DNA of 64,000 bases. Origin: Calditrichia bacterium. Its GTDB lineage: Bacteria > Calditrichota > Calditrichia > RBG-13-44-9 > J075. Positions 34,977 to 44,800 of this stretch are shown in pieces. The stretch lies in NCBI GenBank assembly GCA_028284905.1, contig JANQQU010000015.1:62001-126000 (forward strand). The letters are read 5' to 3'. The position numbers and the translations under genes are program-made. The notes under the pieces are model-generated. The model worked only from the letters and a program-made list of their open reading frames with translations, searched no databases and was not told the DNA's origin. The number at the start of each line of letters is the position of its first letter. The first letter of the stretch is position 1.

Positions 34977-35508
34977 GAAAAATCTCCTTTTTTGGATTTA
35001 TTAAATCGAGCTAATAGGTTATTTATTGCGGGATAAACTCCCGGTTTTAGGTTTTCTGTCCTCCTTTCTAAAGTTAGTTTATGAGAAAAATCGATTTTTA
35101 GTTTCCCTGCAAAAAGGGATAAATCGAGTATGTTTTCTTCCTTATCCCCATACACAAAGGGAATAAGGTAACGGCAAATACTTAGCAGGCCTTAAACAGG
35201 CAAAGCTTTGTGTTATCTCAAAGAAGCCGTAAAACTAAAACGGTGAAAAATTTGTCAGAAAAAAATACGGAGAATCAAAGGAACAGGAGAAAAATTTCGA
35301 AAGAGAATAAATGCAATACGCAATTAAACATTTTCAATCTAATCCAGAAATCGGTGTACTTCAAGAAGAATTTTTCCCGATGCAAAGAAATTTCAAAATT
35401 TGAATGTGAGTTTGTAAAAGCGCAGAATCAGAAAGTTTGCCTACGCAAGGTTTATCGGTTTTGGAAAGCGGAAGTACTGACATCCCATAATATGTAGATA
35501 TAAATGAA

Positions 35509-35584
35509 CCATCATCCTTGATGGATAGTATCGTCCCTGATTATTCATTTATAATATCAGGCCGGGCTACCCTCGCTCCTGAGG
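35509..35584. repeat. Cluster of three small inverted repeats
   Basis: CCATCA/TGATGG (35509-35524, 4-nt loop), CCTGAT/ATCAGG (35536-35561) and CCTC/GAGG (35571-35584) follow one another. The arrangement recalls REP-type intergenic palindromes, but no second copy was found in the window. Confidence 0.4.
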
Positions 35585-35845
35585 ATACCCAGAAAATTTT
35601 GTCCCGATTAATCTTGAGGAAACAGTTTTTGTGGGGATGTCATTTCAATTAACGAAGCAGTGTCTGTCAATTACAGAAATAAGTAATTCTTTTCACAATA
35701 AGTTGCTGTGATAAGTGAAACAGTTTGAGAAAAAAAGAAATAATTTTAGGAGTATGTTTCTGGTAAGAAATTATGCGAATACTAAATACCGAAAGAACTA
35801 TCTGAGATTAATAAAAGCTTAATACGTTGTATTCTTTCACTTTAG

Positions 35846-35884
35846 GCATGTATCACCCTGCAGCAAAAGCTGGGTGATACATGC
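35846..35884. repeat. 13-bp perfect inverted repeat
   Basis: GCATGTATCACCC (35846-35858) and GGGTGATACATGC (35872-35884) are exact complements around 13 nt. It lies 60 bp past the stop codon of the iron-sulfur protein gene and may be its terminator, though no T-run follows on the minus strand. Confidence 0.75.
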
Positions 35885-35943
35885 GTGTTTTAAATATGCG
35901 TAGTCTAAATATCCGTTACAGTAAAGTGCTGATTCAGGATTCA

Positions 35944-37515
35944 CTATTTTACAAACGGTGAAGATTCGGAGATATCCTGCATCATCAAATCTTCCATGGC
36001 AACATTGTAACGGCTGCCGGGAGCAGTGTTCTCGAGTTTTAATACGCCTCTGGGGCAAACCGCTGCACAAACCCCGCATCCCACGCAGGAAGCCCGGGCA
36101 AAGTTCTGTCCGCGTTGTGCATACCAACGGACATCAATTCCCATTTCGCAATAGGTGGAACAGTTTCCACAGGAAATGCACTGAGCGCCGTTCGTGGTAA
36201 TAACAAAGCGGGACTTAAATTTCTGGATGATGCCCATGATCGCTGCCAGTGGACAGCCAAAGCGGCACCATACCCGGTTGCCCATCAGCGGATAAAACCC
36301 GGTACCGATGACCCCGGCAAAAGCAGAGCCAATAAAGAAGGAATACCATTGGTTTACCCGCCAGGTGTAATTGCTGAACAAAGCCCCATCAGACGTAAAA
36401 TTGGCAATCTGCATAACGGTCATTACAACCACGAGCACCAATACTGCGTTAATGATTATTCTTTCAAAACGCCAGGCTTTTAACGATTTATCAGACAGTT
36501 GCCGGAAAGGATCTCCCAGCGTTTCCGCCAAGCCACCACAGCCGCAAACCCAGGAGCAATACCAGCGTTTTCCATAGCGATAGGTCATCCAGGGAACGAC
36601 GACCAGCATCAAAATGATTGCCCAAATAAGCATCAACGTTCCCAACGTGCCGCCATCCAGTAAGGAAGACAAGCGCCAGTCGGTAAACAATGTGTAATCC
36701 AACGGCCAGGCATTTTTTAAATCCATGCTCGGTTGATTAAATCTTTCCAATAATGCAGGAATCATAAAAGCGAAGGCGAACTGGAAAAAGATCACGGAAG
36801 TCGTGCGAATCAGGTGGTAGCGGTTATGTCGATATTTCATATACATGCGCACGCCCATCACCGTAACCGCCAGCGTATAAAGCACACCATACAGGAACCA
36901 TTGATCTGCCGGCAGTTTGCGTAGAAACATGCTTAAGGGGTCCAGCAAAACAATAACATTGACGATGTATTCCGGATACCAGTAAAGGAGGATGTAAAAC
37001 CCGATCAAGTAACCTCCCAACAAGATCCCCAGCAATCCGCGTCCCATGGTGCTGCTAAAAAAGATATTGTTATGCTTTATCCCGGGCAGAGATTTGATAT
37101 CCGGCAAAATATAGATTAGCGCTCCCAGCGATGCGAGGATAATGCTGGCAAAGAAAAACAATAAGGTATGATCACGAAGCGGTCCGGAAACGGCTGCTTT
37201 AAGAATCCAGAATTTGTAGACGCCCAGTTGATAATCCTGCAGGGGATGCTCGGCGGTGTTTATATGGGATTCGATCGCATCAAGCGCAGCAAGTTTACTT
37301 TGGAAGGTTTCCCCGCTCAGTGGTGCCAGCAATGCCAGCGTTTCAGCAGGCACTTTATCCGCGGCAGCAGTCAGTGTAGTGCTATCTATCCGATATTCTC
37401 CAATACCGATGCTGACGGTAAAGATGGCCAGACCAAGCAGGAAAAGTATCAGTCCGGCTATTTTCAAAGTTTTCGAAGGTTGATGATGAGCATGTGTATT
37501 CGCAGTCATTTCCAA
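35944..37515 (-). CDS. Polytopic membrane 4Fe-4S protein (NapH/polyferredoxin-like)
   Basis: The 523-residue protein has about eight membrane helices, a cysteine motif WYCSWVCGCGG near 315 and CRFGCPL near 425, and two C-terminal 4Fe-4S ferredoxin motifs (CISCGNCSTYCEMG and CVGCGVCAAVCPRG). This is the NapH/NosR/polyferredoxin pattern, in which electrons pass between a membrane pool and periplasmic or cytoplasmic partners. The upstream gene, 54 bp away, encodes a FAD-dependent oxidoreductase. The pair probably forms one electron-transfer unit, with the flavoprotein as electron donor or acceptor. The terminal partner is not visible. Confidence 0.87.
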   Translation of the reverse strand: MEMTANTHAHHQPSKTLKIAGLILFLLGLAIFTVSIGIGEYRIDSTTLTAAADKVPAETLALLAPLSGETFQSKLAALDAIESHINTAEHPLQDYQLGVYKFWILKAAVSGPLRDHTLLFFFASIILASLGALIYILPDIKSLPGIKHNNIFFSSTMGRGLLGILLGGYLIGFYILLYWYPEYIVNVIVLLDPLSMFLRKLPADQWFLYGVLYTLAVTVMGVRMYMKYRHNRYHLIRTTSVIFFQFAFAFMIPALLERFNQPSMDLKNAWPLDYTLFTDWRLSSLLDGGTLGTLMLIWAIILMLVVVPWMTYRYGKRWYCSWVCGCGGLAETLGDPFRQLSDKSLKAWRFERIIINAVLVLVVVMTVMQIANFTSDGALFSNYTWRVNQWYSFFIGSAFAGVIGTGFYPLMGNRVWCRFGCPLAAIMGIIQKFKSRFVITTNGAQCISCGNCSTYCEMGIDVRWYAQRGQNFARASCVGCGVCAAVCPRGVLKLENTAPGSRYNVAMEDLMMQDISESSPFVK

Positions 37516-37569
37516 TTTCTCTTTCTATTCGTCTCGGATCAAAATATTGATTGAAGCATAAACACAGTT

Positions 37570-38904
37570 TTAACCGGCCAAAAATTTCGCCCAAAAGCCA
37601 CCGTGGGACTTCGCAGTTAAACGACTGCCAAACTGTTGATTATAAGCGGCGACGATTTTTTCCCAGTAGGGCTTAAAAAATTCCGGGTCGAAATTCGCAT
37701 CGGCAAGGTGCTGAACGACATACTCGACATCTTTTTTATCCCGTATCCAACTTTCGCAAACCGGATGCTTCATACGAATGCCGAAGAAGTTCATTCCGGT
37801 CACCGCTTTGCTCGTATTGTCATACACCAGGCGTACACAGTGTTTCCGGCCTTCATCTTCCCAATAGAAAAAGGATTCGCCATCACGGGGTACATTACTG
37901 ACGAATCCGTAGGTATGATATTCGATGTCGATGAACTTCGCCGAGTTGAACCAAATGCCCCGTTCATATTCAGTGGGATGTCCACAGATAGTACGCGCAA
38001 CCGTTTGGCCATGCTGACGGCCGGTATACCATAATTGCTCAATGCGATTGCGACCGCCATCTGTTACTTTGATTTCCGCGCAATCACCCGCTGCGTAAAT
38101 GTCCGGAATTTCTGTTTCCAGAAAGTCGTTCACCAGTATTCCCCGTTGGGTCGGGATGCCGGAATTTTTTGCTAAATCGATATTCGGATGAACACCCGGG
38201 GTGAGCCCAACCAACTGGCAGGAAATTTCTTCCCCCTTATCGGTGGTAATCGCCCGCACCCGTCCATTTGGGCCGGCAAGGATTTCCACTAAATTTGTTT
38301 CCAGGCGGAGATCTATGCCATGTTCCCGGACATGATTGCTAATCATTGCAGCTTCATTAATGGGCAGAATATTGTCCCAGTATTCCTTCTCTCTTACAAC
38401 AAAGGTAACGGGAATATTCCGGGAGATTAGCATCTCAGCTAACTCGATGCCAATCAAACCTCCCCCTACAATTACGGCTCGCTCTACACCGGCAATATTT
38501 TCTTCCAGCAAGGTTACATCCTGATAGTGATAAAGCCCCTGCACGCCCGGCAAATCCTGGCCTGGCCAGCCAAACTTGTTGCTGCGGGAGCCGGTGGCAA
38601 GGACGAGCTTGGTATAAGGCACTTCGGTGCCCTGGTCCAAAACAACTACTTTTTTCTCATGATCGACCCGTTCAACGTGGCCACGGAGTAAACCGATTCG
38701 GTTTTTCTCCCAGAACCAATTCTCATAGGGCTGGGTGTCCTCCAGACGCATATGCCCCATAAAGATGTACATGAGGGCTGTCCGGGAGTAAAAATAGTCC
38801 GTCTCATTCGAGATCACTGTTATTTGCATGTCACTTAATTTGCGAACATTACGGGCAGTAGTAATACCAGCAACCCCGTTTCCAATTATCACCAGATGTT
38901 CCAT
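37570..38904 (-). CDS. FAD/NAD(P)-dependent oxidoreductase
   Basis: This 444-residue flavoprotein has a FAD motif at the N-terminus (VIIGNGVAGITTARNV), a second Rossmann motif for NAD(P)H (AVIVGGGLIGIELAEML, near 145-162) and the FAD-closing motif DIYAAGDCAEI near 270. It belongs to the pyridine nucleotide-disulfide-type family, near nitrite or rubredoxin reductases, but has no redox-active CxxxxC pair near the FAD site. It is cotranscribed with the membrane ferredoxin protein downstream, so electron transfer between NAD(P)H and the membrane is the likely job. Confidence 0.88.
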   Translation of the reverse strand: MEHLVIIGNGVAGITTARNVRKLSDMQITVISNETDYFYSRTALMYIFMGHMRLEDTQPYENWFWEKNRIGLLRGHVERVDHEKKVVVLDQGTEVPYTKLVLATGSRSNKFGWPGQDLPGVQGLYHYQDVTLLEENIAGVERAVIVGGGLIGIELAEMLISRNIPVTFVVREKEYWDNILPINEAAMISNHVREHGIDLRLETNLVEILAGPNGRVRAITTDKGEEISCQLVGLTPGVHPNIDLAKNSGIPTQRGILVNDFLETEIPDIYAAGDCAEIKVTDGGRNRIEQLWYTGRQHGQTVARTICGHPTEYERGIWFNSAKFIDIEYHTYGFVSNVPRDGESFFYWEDEGRKHCVRLVYDNTSKAVTGMNFFGIRMKHPVCESWIRDKKDVEYVVQHLADANFDPEFFKPYWEKIVAAYNQQFGSRLTAKSHGGFWAKFLAG

Positions 38905-39130
38905 ATTAACCTTTTCTCAGGATTTCACCGTTGGCTTCGGCAGTCATTCTTTTCCACAATTAATTGCGCATCTCCAATAGCGTAGCTAAAATTCGCTGAA
39001 TATGCCAAGAGTTTTCTTTATCGTTCGAAAAAATATACCGAGGAGTTGTCACGAAATTATCACGGTTTCAGTAATATTCTCGCACAAAACGTTTCTGGGG
39101 GAAATTTAAAGGGGGGTATAAAAAAGAAAA

Positions 39131-39154
39131 GGCAATTCTGAACTATGAATTGCC
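39131..39154 (-). terminator. Rho-independent terminator after the 58-residue gene
   Basis: GGCAATTC (39131-39138) pairs with GAATTGCC (39147-39154). On the minus strand TTTTCTTTTT follows. It lies 28 bp past the stop codon of the gene at 39182-39358. Confidence 0.8.
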
Positions 39155-39181
39155 TTCGAAAAAGAGGATTTTCTAAAATAC

Positions 39182-39358
39182 TTATTCGTCGCTGGATGCT
39201 TCTTCGGTTTCTTCAACTCCCATTTCTTCTTCCATGCGAATTCTTTCAGCAGTTTTTTCCTGCCAGTTTAAAGTGTTCCACCACTTTTTTAATTTGCGGA
39301 CATCAGTATCCGAATGGGCAGCATATTTGTGAAGTAGTTTGCTGGCGGTTTTATTCAT
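39182..39358 (-). CDS. Small acidic-tailed protein of unknown function (58 residues)
   Basis: The frame starts with ATG at 39358, preceded by AGGAG at seven bases, and is followed by its own terminator, so it is very likely a real gene. The product begins MNKTASKLLHKYAAHSDTDV, contains a basic Trp-rich centre (RKLKKWWNTLNWQEK) and ends in an acidic tail (EEEMGVEETEEASSDE). No signal or membrane segment is seen. The centre could contact nucleic acid or the ribosome, but I recognise no family. Confidence 0.7.
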   Translation of the reverse strand: MNKTASKLLHKYAAHSDTDVRKLKKWWNTLNWQEKTAERIRMEEEMGVEETEEASSDE

Positions 39359-39497
39359 GGCGATACTCCTCTTGCTTTACATTGCAGCGTTTTACAGAAT
39401 TAGCGGCCCAAAATAATCAATTTTTAGCCTATCACCAAATGGTAATAATTTTCACTCAACCCAATTTACCAGCAAGCTACTATTTAAACTTAACTTA

Positions 39498-40067
39498 TCA
39501 ACTTTGTTTTTTACGAGTATAGCGGATATTCCAAACATCTTGCCAGGTTTCTCCACCATCATCAGAGCGCTGCCAGTTCCAATCCAGCGTGTTTTCGTTA
39601 ATATTTTCAAAAACCATGCGGGAGACAAAGGTCTTGCCTGCACGTTCGACCGCTGCAGTCCGTAATTCCATTTTTCCGTTTTCGTAACTACCGGTAAATA
39701 AGAGATAGCCGCCGGAATTATCTACCCAGGTTTGCTGCCACTGCTTCGTCCGGGCATTATAAACAGACCAGCTTTTTCCAATAAATGATCCGTCCCCGGT
39801 GCTAAAGTTTTCCTGAACGACACAGCTGCCGAGCAACTTCTCGATCTTGTTACTTCCCTTCCCCTGCTGGTCCGCAGGAGTGCCGGCCTGTCCACCCGGC
39901 CAGGTAAGCTCCCATTCTCCCAGCCAGAAATCAAACTGGGCTGCTTCCGGCTGGCTACAGGGCGCCTGTGGCTGCTGATTATTATCCTGGGCAGACGCAA
40001 TTCCAACCGATAAAAGTGTCATTAAAATAATCATAAGAAATCCATAAGACTTTTGCTTTTTCTTCAT
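39498..40067 (-). CDS. Exported DUF1579-like protein
   Basis: The 189-residue protein has a signal peptide (MKKKQKSYGFLMIILMTLLS ... ASAQ) and then FDFWLGEWELTWPGG, WQQTWVDNSGGYLLFTGSYENGK and SRMVFENINENTLDWNWQRSDDGGETW. The FDFWLGEW start and Trp-rich beta strands are usual for the DUF1579/lipocalin-like family, whose role is unknown. GAGGTG precedes the ATG. It has no operon partner, and the 476-bp stretch upstream to the TM2 gene holds no other gene. Confidence 0.8.
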   Translation of the reverse strand: MKKKQKSYGFLMIILMTLLSVGIASAQDNNQQPQAPCSQPEAAQFDFWLGEWELTWPGGQAGTPADQQGKGSNKIEKLLGSCVVQENFSTGDGSFIGKSWSVYNARTKQWQQTWVDNSGGYLLFTGSYENGKMELRTAAVERAGKTFVSRMVFENINENTLDWNWQRSDDGGETWQDVWNIRYTRKKQS

Positions 40068-40543
40068 GTTTCACCTCTTCTTAAATATTGACGGGGTTTC
40101 GGCAATTTTATTGACCGTTAATCAATGTCGCAATGTTGTTTATTGATGAGCATTTAATAACCGATGTTAAAAACCGGCAGGAACAGCAGCGTTTCCTCCC
40201 TAACCTTTGTCATGAAAATTCAGAAACCTGCTGTTCCATCCCGGCTCAGCAAAAATAAACTGCATCTCAATTAAATTTAAAGCGAGCCGGAAAATGAAAT
40301 ATACCCAATTATGGAGATATTTTCCCTTAAAACCAGAGAATTATCGATTCAATTGGGTATACAATGAAAGGAAATAGATGAATTGGGTCAATTTTGTGGG
40401 AAGCGATTTAGAGCGCTAAAATAAAGCTGTGAGTTAGAATCAACTTTAACAAATGGCAGGAAATTGCAATGAATATCTTGATTCGGCCGCATCCAGTAAT
40501 AGCGGATGCTGACTCCTCTAAAAGCCAGCATCCATTAAACAGT
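40068..40543. other. Gene-free stretch with one hairpin
   Basis: No gene is supported here. GGATGCTG (40504-40511) and CAGCATCC (40526-40533) form an 8-bp inverted repeat just after the stop codon of the TM2 gene and are a probable terminator structure without a T-run. The rest shows no recognisable site. Confidence 0.5.
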
Positions 40544-40954
40544 TTAGGCAGTTTGCACCTTTGTCGCTTGATTGACTTCCGATATCTGGCTGTTAAGCGT
40601 CAGATAATCATAAAGAACTCCCATCAATAGCAGGCCACCGGTGAACAAGTAGAGTATGCCGGTTAGCCATTTGCCCATATACATGCGATGGACGCCAAAT
40701 ACGCCAAGAAAGGTTAGTAGAATCCAGGTAATGTTATAATCGACTTCACCGGAGACATAGCGGATATCAGCCTGCCGGTCCATGGAGGGGATTAACACAA
40801 GGTCCACTACCCATCCAATAAGAAATAAGCCAAAAGTAAAAAAGTAAATAGTGCCACTGACTGGTTTTCCATAGTAAAACCTATGGGCGCCTAAAAATCC
40901 AAAAATCCAGAGGATATATCCCAGTGCTAAATTATGCGTCGGTTGTTGGTTCAA
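40544..40954 (-). CDS. Membrane protein with two TM2 domains
   Basis: The 136-residue protein has two copies of a TM2-type unit (GFLGAHRFYYGKPVSGTIYF and GVFGVHRMYMGKWLTGILYL), each with two helices around a short turn, so four membrane helices are expected. TM2 proteins are common in Bacteroidetes-type genomes and their function is unknown. There is no clear operon partner. Confidence 0.9.
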   Translation of the reverse strand: MNQQPTHNLALGYILWIFGFLGAHRFYYGKPVSGTIYFFTFGLFLIGWVVDLVLIPSMDRQADIRYVSGEVDYNITWILLTFLGVFGVHRMYMGKWLTGILYLFTGGLLLMGVLYDYLTLNSQISEVNQATKVQTA

Positions 40955-41079
40955 AGTCTCTCCTTCAATAGTTCGTTTGTTTTTTCTTCTTGCTAACTAT
41001 GGAATCAGCTTATTACTGCTTCTATATAATTCTTATCGGGCAATTCATTTATTTTGAATTATTCCAGGCACTTGTCTGA

Positions 41080-41832
41080 TTATGGTAATGAGAGTACTGC
41101 TTCCGCAATCGGCATTTGCAACGCCCGGGAAAAGTCTGATTGTGCTTTCTGAAAAGCCGCTTTTCCTTCAGATAAACGATACGGCCCAACCCGCGGTAAT
41201 GATTCAATGGTAAAACTTCGCATATTCGGTCGCCTGGGTATTTCCAAAGACGCGCTATTCTTACTTCGCCAGGGAGAACGGGAAGAGATGTGGTGATAAA
41301 ATACCCGCTCTCCTTCTCTGACGCCGGCCAAACCGGCCCGGTCGACGATGCCGCCATCCAAATAGTAGCGGCCATTATAACTCAGGGGTTGAAACATCAG
41401 CGGAACGGCACATGTGGCATAAGCAGCATTGGCAGCACTGCCGGTTTTCAGCGTAGCCACCGAGCGTTTAAAAACATCCATAACCGATACAGTCACCGGA
41501 ATCCGTCCATCTTCCAGACGGCGATGATCGCATATTTCATCAACGATCTTACGAAACCGTGCCCCTCTTAAAAATCCCCACCCTGGTGCCGGATCCCAAA
41601 AATCTTCCCGGTTCAATTGAAACAGGAATTGCTGTAATTCCCTGGCGCTACATCCGCAGGACCAACAGATGCCCACTAATCCGCCGGCGCTGGACCCAGT
41701 AATTTTCGCCGGTTCAAGACCTTCATCCTCCAGAACAGAAATAATACCGCAATGGGCAAAGAAACTAAAAAAACCGGATGACATCGTTAATGTAAAGGGC
41801 GCTTCAGTGAGCCATTCCCGTAGAGATTGCAT
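41080..41832 (-). CDS. Patatin-like phospholipase
   Basis: The 250-residue protein has the nucleophile elbow GSSAGGLVG (GxSxG, Ser near residue 47) and the catalytic Asp motif YLDGGIVDR near 158-166. These form the Ser-Asp dyad of patatin-like lipid acyl hydrolases. The oxyanion-hole loop, normally GGGxRG, reads SSGFFSFFAHCG here, so activity may be altered. The N-terminus has no signal peptide. The gene lies 57 bp after the end of the large secreted-protein gene on the same strand. Confidence 0.85.
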   Translation of the reverse strand: MQSLREWLTEAPFTLTMSSGFFSFFAHCGIISVLEDEGLEPAKITGSSAGGLVGICWSCGCSARELQQFLFQLNREDFWDPAPGWGFLRGARFRKIVDEICDHRRLEDGRIPVTVSVMDVFKRSVATLKTGSAANAAYATCAVPLMFQPLSYNGRYYLDGGIVDRAGLAGVREGERVFYHHISSRSPWRSKNSASLEIPRRPNMRSFTIESLPRVGPYRLSEGKAAFQKAQSDFSRALQMPIAEAVLSLP

Positions 41833-41889
41833 ATTTTCCCATGTGCATGTTCATTTCAAAGTTCATCGACAAAAATATTCGCATCATAC

Positions 41890-44800
41890 TTATTTTACAA
41901 GGAGCATTTTACGCGTTTTTTGAAAATTTCTTTCGCCATCAATTTGAATCCGGTAGAAATAAACCCCGGAGGCAAACATCCGCAGGTCCAGCACCGATTC
42001 ATAGAAACCAGGCTGCCGCAAGGCATTATCCAACACAGTAGAAATCTTTCGTCCCAAAACATCAAAAATTTGTAAGGTCACTTTTCCGGAAACCGGTAAG
42101 GCATAACGAATGGTTGTGGTTGGGTTGAATGGATTCGGATAATTCGGGCGAAGATCAAAAAATGCCGGAAGTAAATCCAGGTCGTTAATGTTCGCATTTA
42201 CAAATCCTTCATTGCCCACTAATAAAATTAGTTCTTTAGTATTGCCGTTTGAAGGTAGCGAAATTTCCAACAGCGATTGATTGCGCAAATCCCGGGCGAT
42301 CTGCGTTGTTTCATCTACGAGGATAATCTGAAATTCCGCCGGGACTGTTTCAATGCCCTGAAAACTGAGAGAAACCGGGGAATTCCGTTGGCTACCAACC
42401 TCTAATTGCCAGCGATAGCCATCTTTGCCGGGCGACCGAATATCTGCGCTCAGATTTGCCGGCAGTTCCCATTCCGGATGGGGAAAACGCACGGTAATTC
42501 CCCCGGGCAGCAATGGCAACTCGTGCCAATCATTAACATCCAGATTGTCCTTGGCTGATGCCTGGACGCCGAGATAATTAATTTTATCAGTAAATCCAGC
42601 ACTTTCAGCAATTATTTGCATCTGCCAGTCATTTGTATTTGTAATAACGCCTGCTTTACCGCCTGGCTTCTTCTCTTCAAAATCATCATTGAATGGATCA
42701 TCGGGATTCGCAAAAACAATTGTATCGGCCTCCTGTACCCGAATAAACAACCCCGTCCAGGGCAATAAAGTAATTTCAGGATTATCTGCGCCGGCTTTTA
42801 TCCACTCTCCGTCGTATTGCCAAATTTGTAGACCAGTAACATTCTCACTCAACCGGTTGCCTAAACGCTTCAGCTTTAACTGGGAGAGTTCCAGCTCGGC
42901 ATTGTAGGGATTACCAATTAAAGTCCAGTCGTTACCACTCAATTGCCATCCGGGAACTGTGCCATTGATGCCGGCACTTGTCGGCATAGTTTCGCCGGAT
43001 TGCCGATTGGTAAGGTTGCGACTTTGCCGGATTAGAATAAAGTATGCCTCACCGGAAGCGAGCTCCAGGCCAGCACCTTCCGACCACTGATTTCCTCCTT
43101 GATAGCGATAGAAGCGCCAATCGCCTTTTTGTCCGTAAGTGCCTAAATCACCGAGAAAACCAGCGGCAGTAGCCGCACTGCCGGAGACATTCATTGGCAT
43201 GGAAATTATCCGGTAAGCTTCTCCGTTAAAGCCACCGGGAATTAATGGGGAATCGCCCAAATCACCGGCAGCTAAATTTACCGGCAGGGAAAAAAAGTCC
43301 AGATCGCCATTCTGCAGCGTGGTATCATTGCCGGCAGAATCGCTGGCGGTAATACGATAATCAAGTCCCTGACTGCCGACCAGGATGCCATCAATCCGGG
43401 CGATACTATCATCGAAAGCGGTGATAAACGGTGCTTCATCCCCGGCCCGCCAGAAACTCAATTCCATTTGGGCCAGATTGACGTCGTTGACCTTTTGGGA
43501 AATGACGACTTCCTGCCCGGCAATCGCGCCTGAGGGTATATTGTGCGGAAGGAAGGCCGGCGGTTCATCATCAAGAAGAATGCTGGTATTGAGCACATTG
43601 CTTTCATTAGCAGATACGTCTTTAAATTTTGCATAAATATTTTTCTTACCTGCTTCTCCGGAAAGCTGAAAGCTGCTTGCGGTTTGGTAAGCTAACCAGC
43701 CACTGTTTGTGAACAAGCTATCTTCCGCAATGCTCATGGAATCGGCGCCATCCGCAGCCAGTAAGAGACTGATATTGCGCGTTGCAGTAAAGCGCTGTTG
43801 CCCACCGATGGACAGAGATAAAGTTTGCGGTGGATCAAGGTCGATGGTTTGAAAATAGAGCCCCCCGGAGGTTGCTGCGAAGAAGCGGTTCACATCCGGA
43901 AACTGATAGGCGCCGAGGGAATATACCGAGCGAATATCGTCCAACCCGGTATTTAACGGGGTCCAATGGCGTCCCTTATCTATCGTTCGGAATATTTTTC
44001 CCTCGTTGGAAGTGCCGGCATAGGTAATCCCATCAATAGTTATAAATGTCGAGACAACCTGCGCTGTTCCCCCAACTGTTGCTGGATGCCACTCCCAGCC
44101 ATCATCGCTGTAATAAATGCTGGCAGCCATCTGAGAAGAACCGTCTCTTGCAGTGCCGGCATAGAATGTCTCATTTGTGTTTGTTAGCGATTGCGGAGAA
44201 ACATTTGCCGGAAAAAGCGTCCTTTCCCAGTTTATACCATCGCTACTGCGGAAGATAGCTGATCCTCCTGATGGATTTGTTCCGCTGCGGGCTGCGTAGT
44301 ACATATCATTTCCAAATATAAGCGCAACAACGCGCCCTGAATCCTGGGGGATATTGCTTCGAACCCATGGACTACTGCCGGCTTTAAAATGCAATTCCCG
44401 GGTATCTCCGTTCTGAACTCGGGCAAAGAGCGTATCTCCTAAAGAGAAAAAAGATTCGATATCCGGATCGGTAATACCGGGAATATTTGCCATTCCCCAA
44501 TTGACGCCGTCTTCGCTGCGAAACAAGTTAGTAGCGTAGTCACCTCCCTTTTTACGGGCACCGGCAAACATTCCCCCTCCCTGTTCAGCCATCATTAGCA
44601 CTTCCAGGCTGTCCGGAAAATTCACCTCGGTCCAGTTTAGTCCGTCAAAGCTTTGAAATATCCCATCATCAAACCCTTCATCAAAAGCAGTTGCGGCATA
44701 TACGGCGCCGTTTTTTTCGATGAAAGATGTTACTACTTTTTTATCTAATGGATCCAGCGCGCGGATCCAGGAACTGCTGCCATCCACGCTGCGCTGAACA

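Larger units (their letters stand above)
34977..35943. other. Long gene-free stretch
   Basis: No gene is supported in these 967 bp. Frames at 34967-35155 and 35210-35497 have no ribosome site or protein-like character. The stretch contains the hpf promoter region, a cluster of short hairpins near 35509-35584 and a 13-bp inverted repeat at 35846-35884. Confidence 0.6.

Noticed and set aside
34967-35497. Two frames around the hpf promoter region (34967-35155 minus, 35210-35497 plus)
   Set aside because: No ribosome sites, Lys/Asn-rich low-complexity products, and one overlaps the hpf start.
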